This document shows, in pieces, positions 7,144 to 16,228 of a stretch of DNA of 36,838 nt. The stretch comes from an uncultured Chromatiales bacterium. GTDB lineage: Bacteria > Pseudomonadota > Gammaproteobacteria > Steroidobacterales > BM003. Numbering within the stretch: the stretch's first letter is position 1; each line of letters begins with the position of its first letter. Both the position numbers and the translations under genes were made by a program. The stretch covers positions 1-36,838 of the forward strand of contig CAKZML010000207.1 of assembly GCA_937128475.1 (NCBI GenBank), read 5' to 3'. Below the pieces are notes generated by a model. It ran no database searches. It was not told the origin of the DNA and saw only the letters and a program-made list of their open reading frames with translations.

Positions 7144-8219
7144 CAGCACTGTGTCGGGCCACAGTAGATACCCTTGCCCTCAATCACAATCTCAGACGTA
7201 TACGAAAGCTTAGCGACGGGGCAAAGGTCCTGGCGGTCATCAAGGCCAATGCCTATGGCCATGGCCTGGTTCCGGTGGCCAAGGCGCTTTGCGATGCGGA
7301 TGCGCTGGCGGTAGCCCGAATCGAGGAAGCGGTTGCGCTACGTGCAGCCGGTGTCGGTCAGCGGCTGGTGCTGCTCGAGGGCGTGTTTAATCGTAATCAA
7401 CTCGAACTGGCAGCAGCCAATGCCTGTGACCTGGTTGTTCACTCCCATGAACAGCTGGAGTTGTTGGAGTCTTTCGGCCGCAATAGCCGGTTCACCGTCT
7501 GGTTAAAAATTGATACGGGCATGAACCGTCTTGGGTTCAGGCCAGAGGAGTTTTCCGCGGTCCTGGCCCGGCTGCGTAGCCTGCATGCCGTGCGAGAAGA
7601 GCTGGTGTTGATGACCCACCTGGCTAACGCCGATGTGCTCTCCAGCGACGGGACGCGTAACCAGTTGGCGTTATTCGAGAAGACCACGCGGGGCGTGGAG
7701 GCCGAGCGCAGTATCGCTAATTCCGCCGGATTGTTGTCCTGGCCCGAGAGTCGCGCACAGTGGGTGAGGCCGGGTTTGGCCTTGTTCGGGGTGTCGCCCA
7801 TCGCGGGCAAGACCGGAGAGGAGTTGGGGCTCAAGCCGGTCATGCGCCTGGGAACCGAGCTTATAGCGATTCGCAAGGTCGCGGCCGGCGAGTCCGTGGG
7901 CTATGGCTCGGCATGGTCAGCCAGCCGGGATTGCCGGATAGGCGTAGCTGCGATCGGATACGGGGACGGTTACCCCAGACACCTGGGTAATGGCACGCCG
8001 GTACTACTGGGGGACAGTCGTATCCCCCTGGTTGGGCGCGTCTCAATGGATATGATCACAGTGGATCTGACCGACCACCCGGAAGCCCGGGTGGGGGATA
8101 GCCTTACGCTATGGGGCGCTGGCCTTCCGGTTGAGGAATTGGCTCAGCTGGCCGGGACCATTCCCTACGAGATGTTATGCGGTGTCACCCAGAGGGTGGC
8201 AGTGCAATACCTCAAGTAA
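7140..8219 (+). CDS. alr: Alanine racemase (PLP-dependent)
   Basis: Interconverts L- and D-alanine and so supplies D-Ala for peptidoglycan. The 359 residues match the family. The PLP-binding lysine is K35 in VIKANAYGHG, and the second catalytic base is Y255 in VGYGSAW; the substrate-binding segment RVSMDMITVDLT is also present. The start is GTG 7140 overlapping the dnaB stop (GTGA); dnaB-alr adjacency is common in gammaproteobacteria. The gene converges on the FHA gene and their 3' ends overlap by eight bases, with no terminator between them. Confidence 0.97.
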   Translation: MTALCRATVDTLALNHNLRRIRKLSDGAKVLAVIKANAYGHGLVPVAKALCDADALAVARIEEAVALRAAGVGQRLVLLEGVFNRNQLELAAANACDLVVHSHEQLELLESFGRNSRFTVWLKIDTGMNRLGFRPEEFSAVLARLRSLHAVREELVLMTHLANADVLSSDGTRNQLALFEKTTRGVEAERSIANSAGLLSWPESRAQWVRPGLALFGVSPIAGKTGEELGLKPVMRLGTELIAIRKVAAGESVGYGSAWSASRDCRIGVAAIGYGDGYPRHLGNGTPVLLGDSRIPLVGRVSMDMITVDLTDHPEARVGDSLTLWGAGLPVEELAQLAGTIPYEMLCGVTQRVAVQYLK

Positions 8220-8925
8220 GGAAGAAGCCCATCTTCACACCGGCGATCTCGATCACGTCGCTATCTTCAAGCTTACGCGCCTTGGCGCCAATGGATTCGC
8301 CGTTGAGTATCGGGTGACGATCGTCTTTGCCGCCGTCAACGTGTACCACGAAGTATCCCTCGGCACGCCGGGTAATGGCCGCAACCTGCAGTCCGGGACG
8401 GCCAAGAGTGGTCAGGGCCTTTTTCAGTTCCAGTTCGCGACCGGCGAATGTACCGCTCAGGACCTGTAGCTTGGCCATCACGACCATGCCTGCACCGCGG
8501 GTGGAGGGGGCCGCAACATCGGGCTGGGCAGCAGCTTCTGCAACCTGCTGGCGTACTCGGTCGATCTTGTCCTGGCTCTGGCTGCTGGGATTGATGACCA
8601 TGGTCTTTTCAAACTCATCGTCATCATCTGCGCCTTCATCGCCATCAACGAATCTGAGCTGATGGTGGCCGATGGTGATTACATCGCTATTCTGAAGAGC
8701 GTGCTTCTTGATCAGCTTGCCATTGACGTACGTGCCATTGGTACTGTTCAGATCTTCCAGGAAGGAATCATTCAGGATGTTGATGATTAGTGAATGATGA
8801 CCACTGACGGCTGCGTTATCGATGCGCACGTCGTTATCAGGAAGGCGGCCGATGGTGTACCGCTCCTTGGTCATGTTGTATTCAGCCATTAATTGACCGT
8901 CTAGGCTGAGAATTAAACGTGCCAT
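8212..8925 (-). CDS. Double-FHA-domain phosphothreonine-binding protein
   Basis: A 237-residue cytosolic protein without signal or membrane segments. The first FHA domain (about 1-95) has the full phosphothreonine-recognition set: GRLPDND (26-32), VSGHHS (40-45) and STNGTYVNG (61-69). An acidic linker (about 94-106) leads to EKTMVINP, where T108 is a plausible kinase target reminiscent of the phosphorylated N-terminal threonines of the FHA protein GarA. The C-terminal part (about 150-237) looks like a second, degenerate FHA fold (LGRPGLQVA, ILNGESIG, LEDSDVIEIAGVKMGF) lacking the S-x-x-H pair. The gene starts 18 bases after the PP2C gene and probably forms an operon with phosphatase and kinase. 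Role inferred: reader or effector of the kinase. GAGGG lies before the ATG. Confidence 0.88.
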   Translation of the reverse strand: MARLILSLDGQLMAEYNMTKERYTIGRLPDNDVRIDNAAVSGHHSLIINILNDSFLEDLNSTNGTYVNGKLIKKHALQNSDVITIGHHQLRFVDGDEGADDDDEFEKTMVINPSSQSQDKIDRVRQQVAEAAAQPDVAAPSTRGAGMVVMAKLQVLSGTFAGRELELKKALTTLGRPGLQVAAITRRAEGYFVVHVDGGKDDRHPILNGESIGAKARKLEDSDVIEIAGVKMGFFLT

Positions 8926-8943
8926 GCCAAGCCCTCACTGGGT

Positions 8944-9774
8944 TTATCTGAGCTTTCTCGCAAGCTTCTTAAGCAATCCTTTACGCACCCCGAAAGACTG
9001 GGCCACGTAACCAATAATTATGGATATGTTGTCTTTCCCGCCATGGTCATTTGACAGCTTGATTAATTGTTGACCAGCGATGTCAAGATTATCATGAAAA
9101 GTACTGATCGTTAAATGAATATCCTCATCCTCGACCATATCCGTTAAACCGTCTGAGCACAGCAGAAAATAATCGCCGGGCTTCACTTCGAACTCGTTAA
9201 TCTCCACCTCAACGCCTTTTTCTACCCCAAGCGCCCTGGTGACGTAGTTGCGGTTGGTGGAGCGTTGAGCCTCTTCCTGGGAATAGAAACCTCTATCCAC
9301 CAGTTCCTGGAGCAATGAGTGGTCCAGGGTGAGTTGCTCAAACCGTCCGTCTCGCAAGCGATACATGCGTGAGTCACCAACATGGGCGATGGAGACGTGG
9401 TTGTTATAAAACAGGCAGGAGACAAGGGTGGTACCCATGCCTTCGCACTCAGGCCTGATCTGCGCCTGGTTGTGAATTAGTTTGTTGGCTCTGGCCACTG
9501 CATCCCGCAGAATCACGCTCTGTCGCCACAATCCGGTCTGGGGCTCTACTTCATCCCGGTCCTCGCCCAGGCGTTCCAGGGACTCTTCAACTTGTTTGAG
9601 GATGGTCTTTACAGCGATGGAGGAGGCGACTTCGCCGGCGTTGTAGCCTCCCATTCCATCGGCCAGCACCAGCAGCCCGATATCCTTCTCGCTGCCAATT
9701 GCATCTTCATTGTGGTCACGAATCTTTCCTGTGTCCGTGAGTTCAACAACTTTGATTTTATTCCGAAGGCTCAT
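8944..9774 (-). CDS. PP2C-family Ser/Thr protein phosphatase
   Basis: A Mn/Mg-dependent phosphatase of the PrpC/Stp type that removes phosphate from Ser/Thr of proteins phosphorylated by Hanks-type kinases. The 276 residues include the PP2C signatures RDHNEDA (19-25), LADGMGG (37-43), GMGTTL (112-117), AHVGDSRMYR (130-139), LLCSDGLTD (204-212) and KDNISIII (247-254), giving the metal-binding aspartates D24, D39, D208 and D248. There is no membrane segment; the last residues (KKLARKLR) are basic. The ATG overlaps the stop of the upstream kinase gene (9771-9774), which implies coupled synthesis of kinase and phosphatase. Confidence 0.94.
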   Translation of the reverse strand: MSLRNKIKVVELTDTGKIRDHNEDAIGSEKDIGLLVLADGMGGYNAGEVASSIAVKTILKQVEESLERLGEDRDEVEPQTGLWRQSVILRDAVARANKLIHNQAQIRPECEGMGTTLVSCLFYNNHVSIAHVGDSRMYRLRDGRFEQLTLDHSLLQELVDRGFYSQEEAQRSTNRNYVTRALGVEKGVEVEINEFEVKPGDYFLLCSDGLTDMVEDEDIHLTISTFHDNLDIAGQQLIKLSNDHGGKDNISIIIGYVAQSFGVRKGLLKKLARKLR

Positions 9775-12302
9775 GTGCGTTTAGGGGTAGTGCCCCTTTC
9801 TTCTCTTATTGTGGTCAAACAATTCCGGATGACATGAGCCATCTCGGCGCCGGTTTTAAATCGATCCAAAGGCTTTTTCGCCAGAGCCTTGCCAATCAGT
9901 TGTTCTATGCAATTCGGCAGGTCATCCCGCACCGTATGCACTGCCATATGGGGTTCATTGGCTATTTTGTACATCAACTTGGCCAACGAATCCGCACGGA
10001 ACGGCAAATATCCCGTAAGTAGTTGATACAGAGTAACACCTAAGGAAAACAAGTCCGAGGCTCCCGTCACATTTTCTCCTTCAATTTGCTCGGGAGACAT
10101 ATATGAGGGAGTGCCCAGAACCAGCCCGGTTCGAGTGCGATTGCTCTCGTCAAAACGGGCAACTCCAAAATCAGCGATCTTGATTTTATTTATTTCCGGG
10201 TTGTACAGCAGATTGGAGGGTTTTATGTCTCTGTGCACCACGCCCCGGGCGTGGGCGTAGTGTAGGGCCTCGGCAACCGTGGCTCCCAACTCCAATATGG
10301 TCTCGTCAGCCAGTCGGGTGGTGCTGGACGTGAACTCGCTCAGCCTGCTGCCTTCCATGTATTCCATGGCGATATAGGCCAGGTCATTGTCCTCGCCGGC
10401 ATCGTACACACCCACAATGTTGGGATGATCCAGCCGTCCCGCGGCCTCCGCCTCACGGAAAAACCGCTTTTTCACATCCTCCAGCACGCCCTCATCGAAT
10501 TCTTCGGCCAGGGGGATGGCCTTCAGGGCCACCTTGCGGTTGAGGCTGGGGTCCAGGGCCAGGTAGACAACACCCATCGCGCCCTTGCCGATTTCTTCCT
10601 GCACCACGTATCGGCCAAGTCGGGGCTTGTCCTGGCCGCCTTCGGAGAGCCAGACCGGCACCCGGCCGGTTGCGCCGGGGAGCCCGAGGGTGACCGTGTC
10701 TTCCAGCTTCTGCGCCATCTGCATGCGTTGCTGCAGATCGCGATAATCTGCGTCGAAGCTGGCCATATGGTCATAGACCTGGCGCGAACGGGTGAGCTTT
10801 CGCTTGGCTTCATAGGCCAGGGCCAGGTCGTAAAGAATTGCCATCATGGCGTCATCAAGGGGCAGGGTCCTGAATTTGTCCCAGGCCAGGTCCAGTTGGC
10901 CCTGCTGCTGAAATGCGAGCCCCAGCATTCGGTCGCTTTCCATTTTCTCATCCGGCGGTCCCTTGCGGATCCGGCTGAACAAATCCAGCGCCTTTATGCT
11001 TATCAGCAATTGCCCGCCCAGTAGCATCAGGATTGGGCCAAGCGGCTGGAACCAGATCTCTTTAGAGACAAAAATGGCCATGCTGGTGACTAACAGGATA
11101 GCAACGACACCCAGGGTGATCAGGGCTGAGATTCGGGACCTGAGTCGGGTGAGGATAAACGCCAGGTAAAGCGCAACCAGGAACCAGGTAACGCGCTCGG
11201 CCTGGACAACCCAGCCTGGCCTTTCGGTGAAATGCTGGTTAACGAGGGTTGATACCTGGTGGGCCAGGGCGAAAACCTCGGCGGTGCCTTCGCCCAGGGG
11301 GGTGCTGAGTCGACGGGCAATACGCCTGTCAGTAGGTCCAAGCAGAACTACCTTGTTGCGGAATTTATCCGCCGGGGTATTGCCCGCAAACACGTCCCAG
11401 AATGAGTCTACCGGGAAGGCTGACTTGCCGCCGCGCCTGGGATACCAGTGCGTGATGACGGCAAGGGATTCATCAACAGGGATTACCAGGTTGTTAAGTT
11501 GCAGTTTTCCTTGTGCGTTCAGGCTGGCGGTGATTGTTTTGTCTTGATTGACGCCGCTGGCCAGCAGCGCAGCCAGGGAGGGGTAAAGCTTGCCCTGGGA
11601 AGACACAAGCAAATTAAACCGACGTTTTACATTGTCGCTGTCGCTGGGCATGTACAGATGACCGTTGCCGGCAGCGACGGAGGCGAATTCGGGCAGGGAT
11701 TGGAGTGCGAATCCTGCCCTGGGAGCCTGGGCTGGTCGGCTATCGGCTAACCACTGGACCGGGCTTTCAGGTGACACGCCGTCCGGGTGGCCGCTACTGG
11801 GGAAGTCCATAGGAAGATATACATTGCCAGCGGCGGCGATGATTTTTGCCAGGCTGTTATCGGTATTCAGCTCGGCCAGCGCCTTGTCCAGGTAATCCTC
11901 GGACTGTCGCAAGCTCTGTTCGTTGCCATTGCTGGATTGCAAACGATCCCGGATTTGCTCCAGGTGGTATCGCCCGAGTTCGTTTTGAGGGGTGTCCAGT
12001 CGCACCGTCGTGGCAATCGCCCTGGCTCCGTTGTCTGCAAGTAGCTCGATCACCTGTGCCAGTACACTGCGCTGCCAGGGCCAGGGGCCAACGTTATCCA
12101 GGCTTTTCTGATCGATGGAGATGATCGCCAGGTCATTGGAGGGCGTTTTGTTGGTCCAGCTCATGGCCTGGGTCAACAGGGCTGACTCGGCGCTGTGCAG
12201 TGAATTACGGAGGGGAAATGCGGCCAGGAGGGTAAAAAAAACGCAGTAAATTGCTGCGACCAGCCAGTTTGAGCTCCAGATGTTAGATGTACCCAGGCCC
12301 AT
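9771..12302 (-). CDS. Transmembrane Ser/Thr protein kinase with CHASE2 sensor domain
   Basis: An 843-residue membrane receptor kinase. An N-terminal helix (about 13-30) leads to an extracytoplasmic CHASE2 domain (about 35-365) with the hallmark IISIDQKSLDNVGPWPW (60-76). Three membrane helices follow (about 371-386, 393-412, 418-436), then a cytosolic helical TPR-like linker (about 455-530). The Hanks kinase domain (about 564-825) has glycine loop GKGAMG (572-577), K594 in VALK, HRDIKPSN (690-697), DFG (711-713) and SPEQ (736-739), so it should be catalytically active. The activation segment has threonines (T723, T725, T731) for autophosphorylation. The layout is inverted relative to PknB-type kinases: sensor N-terminal, kinase C-terminal. 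It heads an apparent operon with PP2C and FHA genes. The ligand of CHASE2 is unknown. Confidence 0.94.
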   Translation of the reverse strand: MGLGTSNIWSSNWLVAAIYCVFFTLLAAFPLRNSLHSAESALLTQAMSWTNKTPSNDLAIISIDQKSLDNVGPWPWQRSVLAQVIELLADNGARAIATTVRLDTPQNELGRYHLEQIRDRLQSSNGNEQSLRQSEDYLDKALAELNTDNSLAKIIAAAGNVYLPMDFPSSGHPDGVSPESPVQWLADSRPAQAPRAGFALQSLPEFASVAAGNGHLYMPSDSDNVKRRFNLLVSSQGKLYPSLAALLASGVNQDKTITASLNAQGKLQLNNLVIPVDESLAVITHWYPRRGGKSAFPVDSFWDVFAGNTPADKFRNKVVLLGPTDRRIARRLSTPLGEGTAEVFALAHQVSTLVNQHFTERPGWVVQAERVTWFLVALYLAFILTRLRSRISALITLGVVAILLVTSMAIFVSKEIWFQPLGPILMLLGGQLLISIKALDLFSRIRKGPPDEKMESDRMLGLAFQQQGQLDLAWDKFRTLPLDDAMMAILYDLALAYEAKRKLTRSRQVYDHMASFDADYRDLQQRMQMAQKLEDTVTLGLPGATGRVPVWLSEGGQDKPRLGRYVVQEEIGKGAMGVVYLALDPSLNRKVALKAIPLAEEFDEGVLEDVKKRFFREAEAAGRLDHPNIVGVYDAGEDNDLAYIAMEYMEGSRLSEFTSSTTRLADETILELGATVAEALHYAHARGVVHRDIKPSNLLYNPEINKIKIADFGVARFDESNRTRTGLVLGTPSYMSPEQIEGENVTGASDLFSLGVTLYQLLTGYLPFRADSLAKLMYKIANEPHMAVHTVRDDLPNCIEQLIGKALAKKPLDRFKTGAEMAHVIRNCLTTIREERGTTPKRT

Positions 12303-12374
12303 AGTGCCCTCGAAAGTTAACTGACTCTGAAGTCTATTCGATAATGCATTGTTAGTTCTAGGTTTTTTCGGACT

Positions 12375-12402
12375 TTTTTAGGTCGGTGCCCAGGATTATC
12401 AA
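12375..12402 (-). promoter_or_regulatory. Candidate promoter of the kinase-phosphatase-FHA operon
   Basis: In the 118-base gap between radA and the kinase gene, the minus strand has TTGATA (12397-12402), a 16-base spacer and TAAAAA (12375-12380), about 70 bases before the kinase ATG. A short hairpin, CCGGG / CCCGG with loop GTACG (12406-12420), sits directly after the radA stop and may reduce read-through. Both are pattern matches only. Confidence 0.35.
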
Positions 12403-12420
12403 CCCCCGGGCGTACCCCGG

Positions 12421-13818
12421 CTATTCCCGGTGGCTAGCTCGGGCTGGAGTCAGGGATTCAAGTGCCCAGTCCAGTGCCTCTTGCAGGCTGTTTACCGGTA
12501 TGAGTTTCAAGCCCGGGATTGACCCCTTGGGAGCGTTGGCTGCGGGCACGATGGCGGTCTTGAAGCCGTGCTTGGCTGCCTCGCGTATGCGTTCCTGGCC
12601 GTTTGCGCAGGGCCGCACCTCGCCGGAGAGGCCTATTTCACCGAAGGCGAACGTATCTGACGGGATGGCCCGGTCACGGAGACTGCTAAGCACGCTTAAT
12701 AAGATTGCCAGGTCTGCGCTGGGTTCGCTGACCCGTATTCCACCGACCACATTTACATATACGTCCTGGTCGTGAACCGCGATGCCGCCATGCCGGTTCA
12801 GCACCGCCAACAGCATGGCTACCCGGGTATTGTCTATTCCCACGGTTACCCGTCGAGGGTTGCCCAGGGCGCTCTGATCAACCAGTGCCTGCAGTTCTAC
12901 CAGCAGGGGGCGACTGCCTTCCCACAGCACGGTGATAATGCTTCCGGGCAGTTCCTTGTTGGACTTGCTTAGAAAAATTGCCGACGGATTGCGAACCTCT
13001 TTCATGCCGGTGCCGGTCATGGCGAATACGCCGATCTCCGCAACCGAACCAAACCGGTTCTTGTCCGAGCGCACGATGCGATAGCGGGCGTCGTCAGTGC
13101 TCGAAAGCATCATCGTCGCGTCCACCAGGTGATTAAGGGTCATGGGACCGGCCAGGTTTTCGCTCTTGGTAATGTGGCCGACCATGATGACGGAGCTATT
13201 CAGACGCTTGGCGAATCGGCTGAGCAAGTTGGCGCACTCGCGAACCTGGGTGGTGTTGCCGGCAAGTGAATCGATCTCCGGATGGTGCATGACCTGGATG
13301 GAGTCGACGATGACTACCGCGGGCCGATCCCGTTCCATGATTGCGGTGATCGCTGAGATATCTGTTTCGGCCAGTACCTTCAGTTTGTCTGTTTGTAGCT
13401 GCAACCGTTGGGCGCGGTCCGCAATTTGCTCCAGGGACTCTTCGCCCGCCACATACAGGACCGGGTGGGTTTCGGCTATCTGGCAGGCGCTTTGCAGGAG
13501 CAGGGTGGATTTTCCGGCGCCGGGGAAGCCGCCCAGTACCAGGGTGCTGCCGGGAACCAGTCCACCGCCAAGTACCCGGTCGAATTCCACCAGGCCCGTG
13601 GATAGACGGGCAATCCGCTTCTTGCTGATCTTGTCCAGGGTGGTGACCTTGCTCTGTCCAGCGCCGGCAGGCGTATTGCGAGAGGGCGTCACATTGACCT
13701 GCTGTTCCAGGGTGTTCCACGCGCCGCATCCGGAGCACTGACCGGACCACTTGTTGTGATCCGTATCGCAATCGCTACAGCGAAATACTGTCTTGGGTTT
13801 CTTTGCGCCGGTGGCCAT
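12421..13818 (-). CDS. radA: DNA repair protein RadA (Sms), branch-migration ATPase
   Basis: A RecA-related ATPase that processes recombination intermediates. The 465 residues are of usual length. The N-terminal zinc finger has C14, C17, C28 and C31. The ATPase core has Walker A GGFPGAGKST (96-105) and the RadA-specific KNRFG motif at 253-257. The C-terminal third is the Lon-protease-like domain (about 290-450), where it binds DNA in a ring. ATG 13818 begins MATGAKKPKTVFRCSDC; no strong Shine-Dalgarno sequence precedes it. It lies downstream of yfjD on the same strand after a 136-base gap. Confidence 0.96.
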   Translation of the reverse strand: MATGAKKPKTVFRCSDCDTDHNKWSGQCSGCGAWNTLEQQVNVTPSRNTPAGAGQSKVTTLDKISKKRIARLSTGLVEFDRVLGGGLVPGSTLVLGGFPGAGKSTLLLQSACQIAETHPVLYVAGEESLEQIADRAQRLQLQTDKLKVLAETDISAITAIMERDRPAVVIVDSIQVMHHPEIDSLAGNTTQVRECANLLSRFAKRLNSSVIMVGHITKSENLAGPMTLNHLVDATMMLSSTDDARYRIVRSDKNRFGSVAEIGVFAMTGTGMKEVRNPSAIFLSKSNKELPGSIITVLWEGSRPLLVELQALVDQSALGNPRRVTVGIDNTRVAMLLAVLNRHGGIAVHDQDVYVNVVGGIRVSEPSADLAILLSVLSSLRDRAIPSDTFAFGEIGLSGEVRPCANGQERIREAAKHGFKTAIVPAANAPKGSIPGLKLIPVNSLQEALDWALESLTPARASHRE

Positions 13819-13954
13819 ATTTGCTTGTCTGGGTCAGGTTATCGAATTATTTGTTCGGAGAGTTCTGGTTGCGGGACCAGCCTACCTCGACAGCGGCATT
13901 CCGGTCGACCGCCACAACCGGGTCGATCGCCGGGTAATGGCTGGCCGGGTGTCT

Positions 13955-15220
13955 CTAGGAGGTTTCCCGCAACTGAATGCGAACAGTCTTCACCGCGTTC
14001 TCCGCAGTCTGGAGCACTGTCATATCAAATTCTTTTATACCCAGCTGAATTCCGGGTTCCGGAATATCCCCCAGGGCCTCTACGACCAGTCCGTTGAGGG
14101 TCTTGGGTCCGTCAGTGGGCAGTTCCCAGTTCATTGACCGGTTCAGATCCCGCAGGTTGGCAGAGCCGGCTACCACGAAACTGCCGTCTTGCTCCGCGTG
14201 TACGTCCGGGTTAATGGTTCCGGGTGCGGAGGTGAATTCGCCAACAATTTCTTCAAGAATGTCTGCCAGGGTAACCAGTCCCTGGATGTCGCCATATTCA
14301 TCTACCACCACACCAAATCGTCTGCTCTGGCGCTGGAAGTTCAACAACTGGGTGTTCAGCGGCGTGCCCTCTGGAACGAAATAGGGGTCGCGGGCGGCAT
14401 TTTCCAGGGCCTCAGGAGTAAGTCTCTGGTGAGCCAGGTCACTGATTACCTTGCGCAGGTGAATGATGCCCAGGATGTTGTCCAGGCTGTCGCGGTAAAG
14501 AGGTAGCCGGGTGTGCTGGCTGGTCTGGATTTGACGCAGAACCTCATCCCACTCGTCATTCAGGTCGATGCCCTGGATGTCCGAACGGGGCACCATCACG
14601 TCATCCACGGTGATGTTTTCCAGGTCCAGGATGCTCAGCAGCATGCGTTGGTGCTTCCTGGGAATCAAAGAGCCGGCCTCGGCCACGACTGTTCGAAGTT
14701 CTTCTCTGCTCAGGGCGTCGCTGGCAGCATTTCTTGTCGAAAGCCCCATCGCATAGAGCAACATGTGGGTGACGCCGTTAAGCAGCCAAACCACCGGGCC
14801 CAGTATTTTGAGCAGGGGGTAGTAAACGTATGCCGAGGGAAAGGCGATGCTCTCGGGATGCAGGGCAGCGATAGTCTTGGGGGTGACTTCGGCAAAAATC
14901 AGCAGCACAACCGTCAGTATTATGGCGCCCGCCGCAATGCCGGAGTCGCCGGCGATGCGCATACTTATGATCGTGGTCAGGGATGCCGCGAGAATGTTAA
15001 CCAGGTTATTACCCAGCAGTATCAGCCCGATCAGCTTGTCCGGTCTGCGTAACAGGGTGTCGGCAATTTTTGCTCCCCGGTGGCCTGCCCTGGCCTTATG
15101 CCTCAACCGATAGCGGTTCAGGCTCATCAAGGCGGTTTCCGAGCTTGAAAAGAAAGCGGAAAGCAGCAGCAGCAGGAAAAGAATGCCGAAAAGCAGTGAG
15201 GTCGAAGCGCTATCGTCCAA
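13955..15220 (-). CDS. yfjD: CorC/HlyC-family membrane protein YfjD (DUF21-CBS, CNNM-like)
   Basis: A 421-residue member of the CNNM/CorB superfamily implicated in Mg2+/Co2+ homeostasis. The order is: N-terminal membrane DUF21 domain (about 1-185, three to four helices, SAFFSSSETALMSLNRYRL and IFAEVTPKTIAALHPE), a CBS pair (about 200-325, VDDVMVPRSDI and VVDEYGDIQGLVTLADILEEIVG), and a C-terminal CorC_HlyC domain (about 345-415). It is closely similar in sequence pattern and length to E. coli YfjD, which also neighbours ypjD and ffh. The start is TTG 15220 (MDDSASTSLLFG); no good Shine-Dalgarno is visible, and the next methionine is inside the first membrane segment. Confidence 0.92.
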   Translation of the reverse strand: MDDSASTSLLFGILFLLLLLSAFFSSSETALMSLNRYRLRHKARAGHRGAKIADTLLRRPDKLIGLILLGNNLVNILAASLTTIISMRIAGDSGIAAGAIILTVVLLIFAEVTPKTIAALHPESIAFPSAYVYYPLLKILGPVVWLLNGVTHMLLYAMGLSTRNAASDALSREELRTVVAEAGSLIPRKHQRMLLSILDLENITVDDVMVPRSDIQGIDLNDEWDEVLRQIQTSQHTRLPLYRDSLDNILGIIHLRKVISDLAHQRLTPEALENAARDPYFVPEGTPLNTQLLNFQRQSRRFGVVVDEYGDIQGLVTLADILEEIVGEFTSAPGTINPDVHAEQDGSFVVAGSANLRDLNRSMNWELPTDGPKTLNGLVVEALGDIPEPGIQLGIKEFDMTVLQTAENAVKTVRIQLRETS

Positions 15221-15271
15221 TGGGGTTTACGTCATTCCGTGGCAGAAGTTATTGAAAATACTGAAGGTGCC

Positions 15272-16096
15272 TTAGAAACCTGTCAAGGCTCCGGCTAGTT
15301 GCCATTGGCGCTCCAGCAGGGTTTCCAGCACCAATTTGGTGCCGAAATACGCCATGGCCAGGAAGACAAAACCGGCCAATGCCATGTACACCGCTTTCTT
15401 GCCTCGCCAACCCCGACGCCAGCGACCGACCAGCAAGGTCGCGAAAATAAGCCAGGCGATCACCGACAGGATCGTCTTGTGGGCCAGGTGCTGGGCCAAC
15501 ATGTTGTCGACGAATATCAATCCGCTGAACAGACTCAGGGTAAGCAGCACAAAGCCCACTGTCAGGATGGAGAACAGTATCTGCTCCATACCTTCCAGGG
15601 ATGGCAGCATGAGCAGCCAGCCACTGGGTTTGCGGTTACGCAGGCGAGCGTCTTGCAAGGCGATGGCGGCGGCCATCAGGGCGCCAATGCCCAGCAGGGA
15701 GTAGGCGGTAATGGAAATCAGAATATGGCTGGTTAATTGCCAGCTAAGGTCGCTGGTGATCGGTTCACCCAGCGGCAGGAAGCTGATGGTCACGCCAGCA
15801 ATGGAGAGACTCAGCAACATACTGGCCAGGCCAACCATTCGAACCCGCGGGCTCAAAAACAACGCGATCCAGGCGGTCAGCCAGCCAAGCATTGAAGTCA
15901 TGTTGGTGACCCCCAGGGCGAGGCCTCCTTCAACGTGTATGGCTTGATATAGCCAGTAGCCGTGACTGATGACACCCAGACCCACAAGCGCCGTACCGAT
16001 ACGGTGCTTGGCCGTTCCGGTCGTACTTGTTAGGGCCGACTTTCCGAGCAGGAGCATGGCTCCTACGTAGAGCAAAAGAACTGTGATTCGTAACAC
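15272..16096 (-). CDS. ypjD: YpjD-like CcsA/cytochrome-c-assembly family membrane protein
   Basis: A 274-residue inner-membrane protein with about eight hydrophobic segments, related to the CcsA/CcmC haem-handling family (Cytochrom_C_asm). Features seen: the paired histidines expected in this fold (H124 in LTSHILI and H206 in QHLAHKT), and the C-terminal helices flanked by RWRRGWRGKK. The E. coli counterpart YpjD sits beside yfjD and ffh, as here. Its physiological substrate is not established. The start is GTG 16096; it is divergent from the downstream metallohydrolase gene, with a 132-base gap in which I found no convincing promoter. Confidence 0.87.
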   Translation of the reverse strand: MLRITVLLLYVGAMLLLGKSALTSTTGTAKHRIGTALVGLGVISHGYWLYQAIHVEGGLALGVTNMTSMLGWLTAWIALFLSPRVRMVGLASMLLSLSIAGVTISFLPLGEPITSDLSWQLTSHILISITAYSLLGIGALMAAAIALQDARLRNRKPSGWLLMLPSLEGMEQILFSILTVGFVLLTLSLFSGLIFVDNMLAQHLAHKTILSVIAWLIFATLLVGRWRRGWRGKKAVYMALAGFVFLAMAYFGTKLVLETLLERQWQLAGALTGF

Positions 16097-16228
16097 AGAA
16101 ATGGTTTCCGCTATGACTTAGCTTGATTCTCGAAATCTTCGCACATGGTGAGGCATAAGAGAAGTCCGCGAATACACTGATATTAATGGTGTTCATGGCG
16201 GGCTTGATTTTAGGGGAACCAAGGTTCA

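Noticed and set aside
13895-13935. Repeated GTCGACC/GTCGATC motifs before radA as LexA-type operator
   Set aside because: They do not fit the CTG-N10-CAG SOS box and look like chance GC-rich palindromes.
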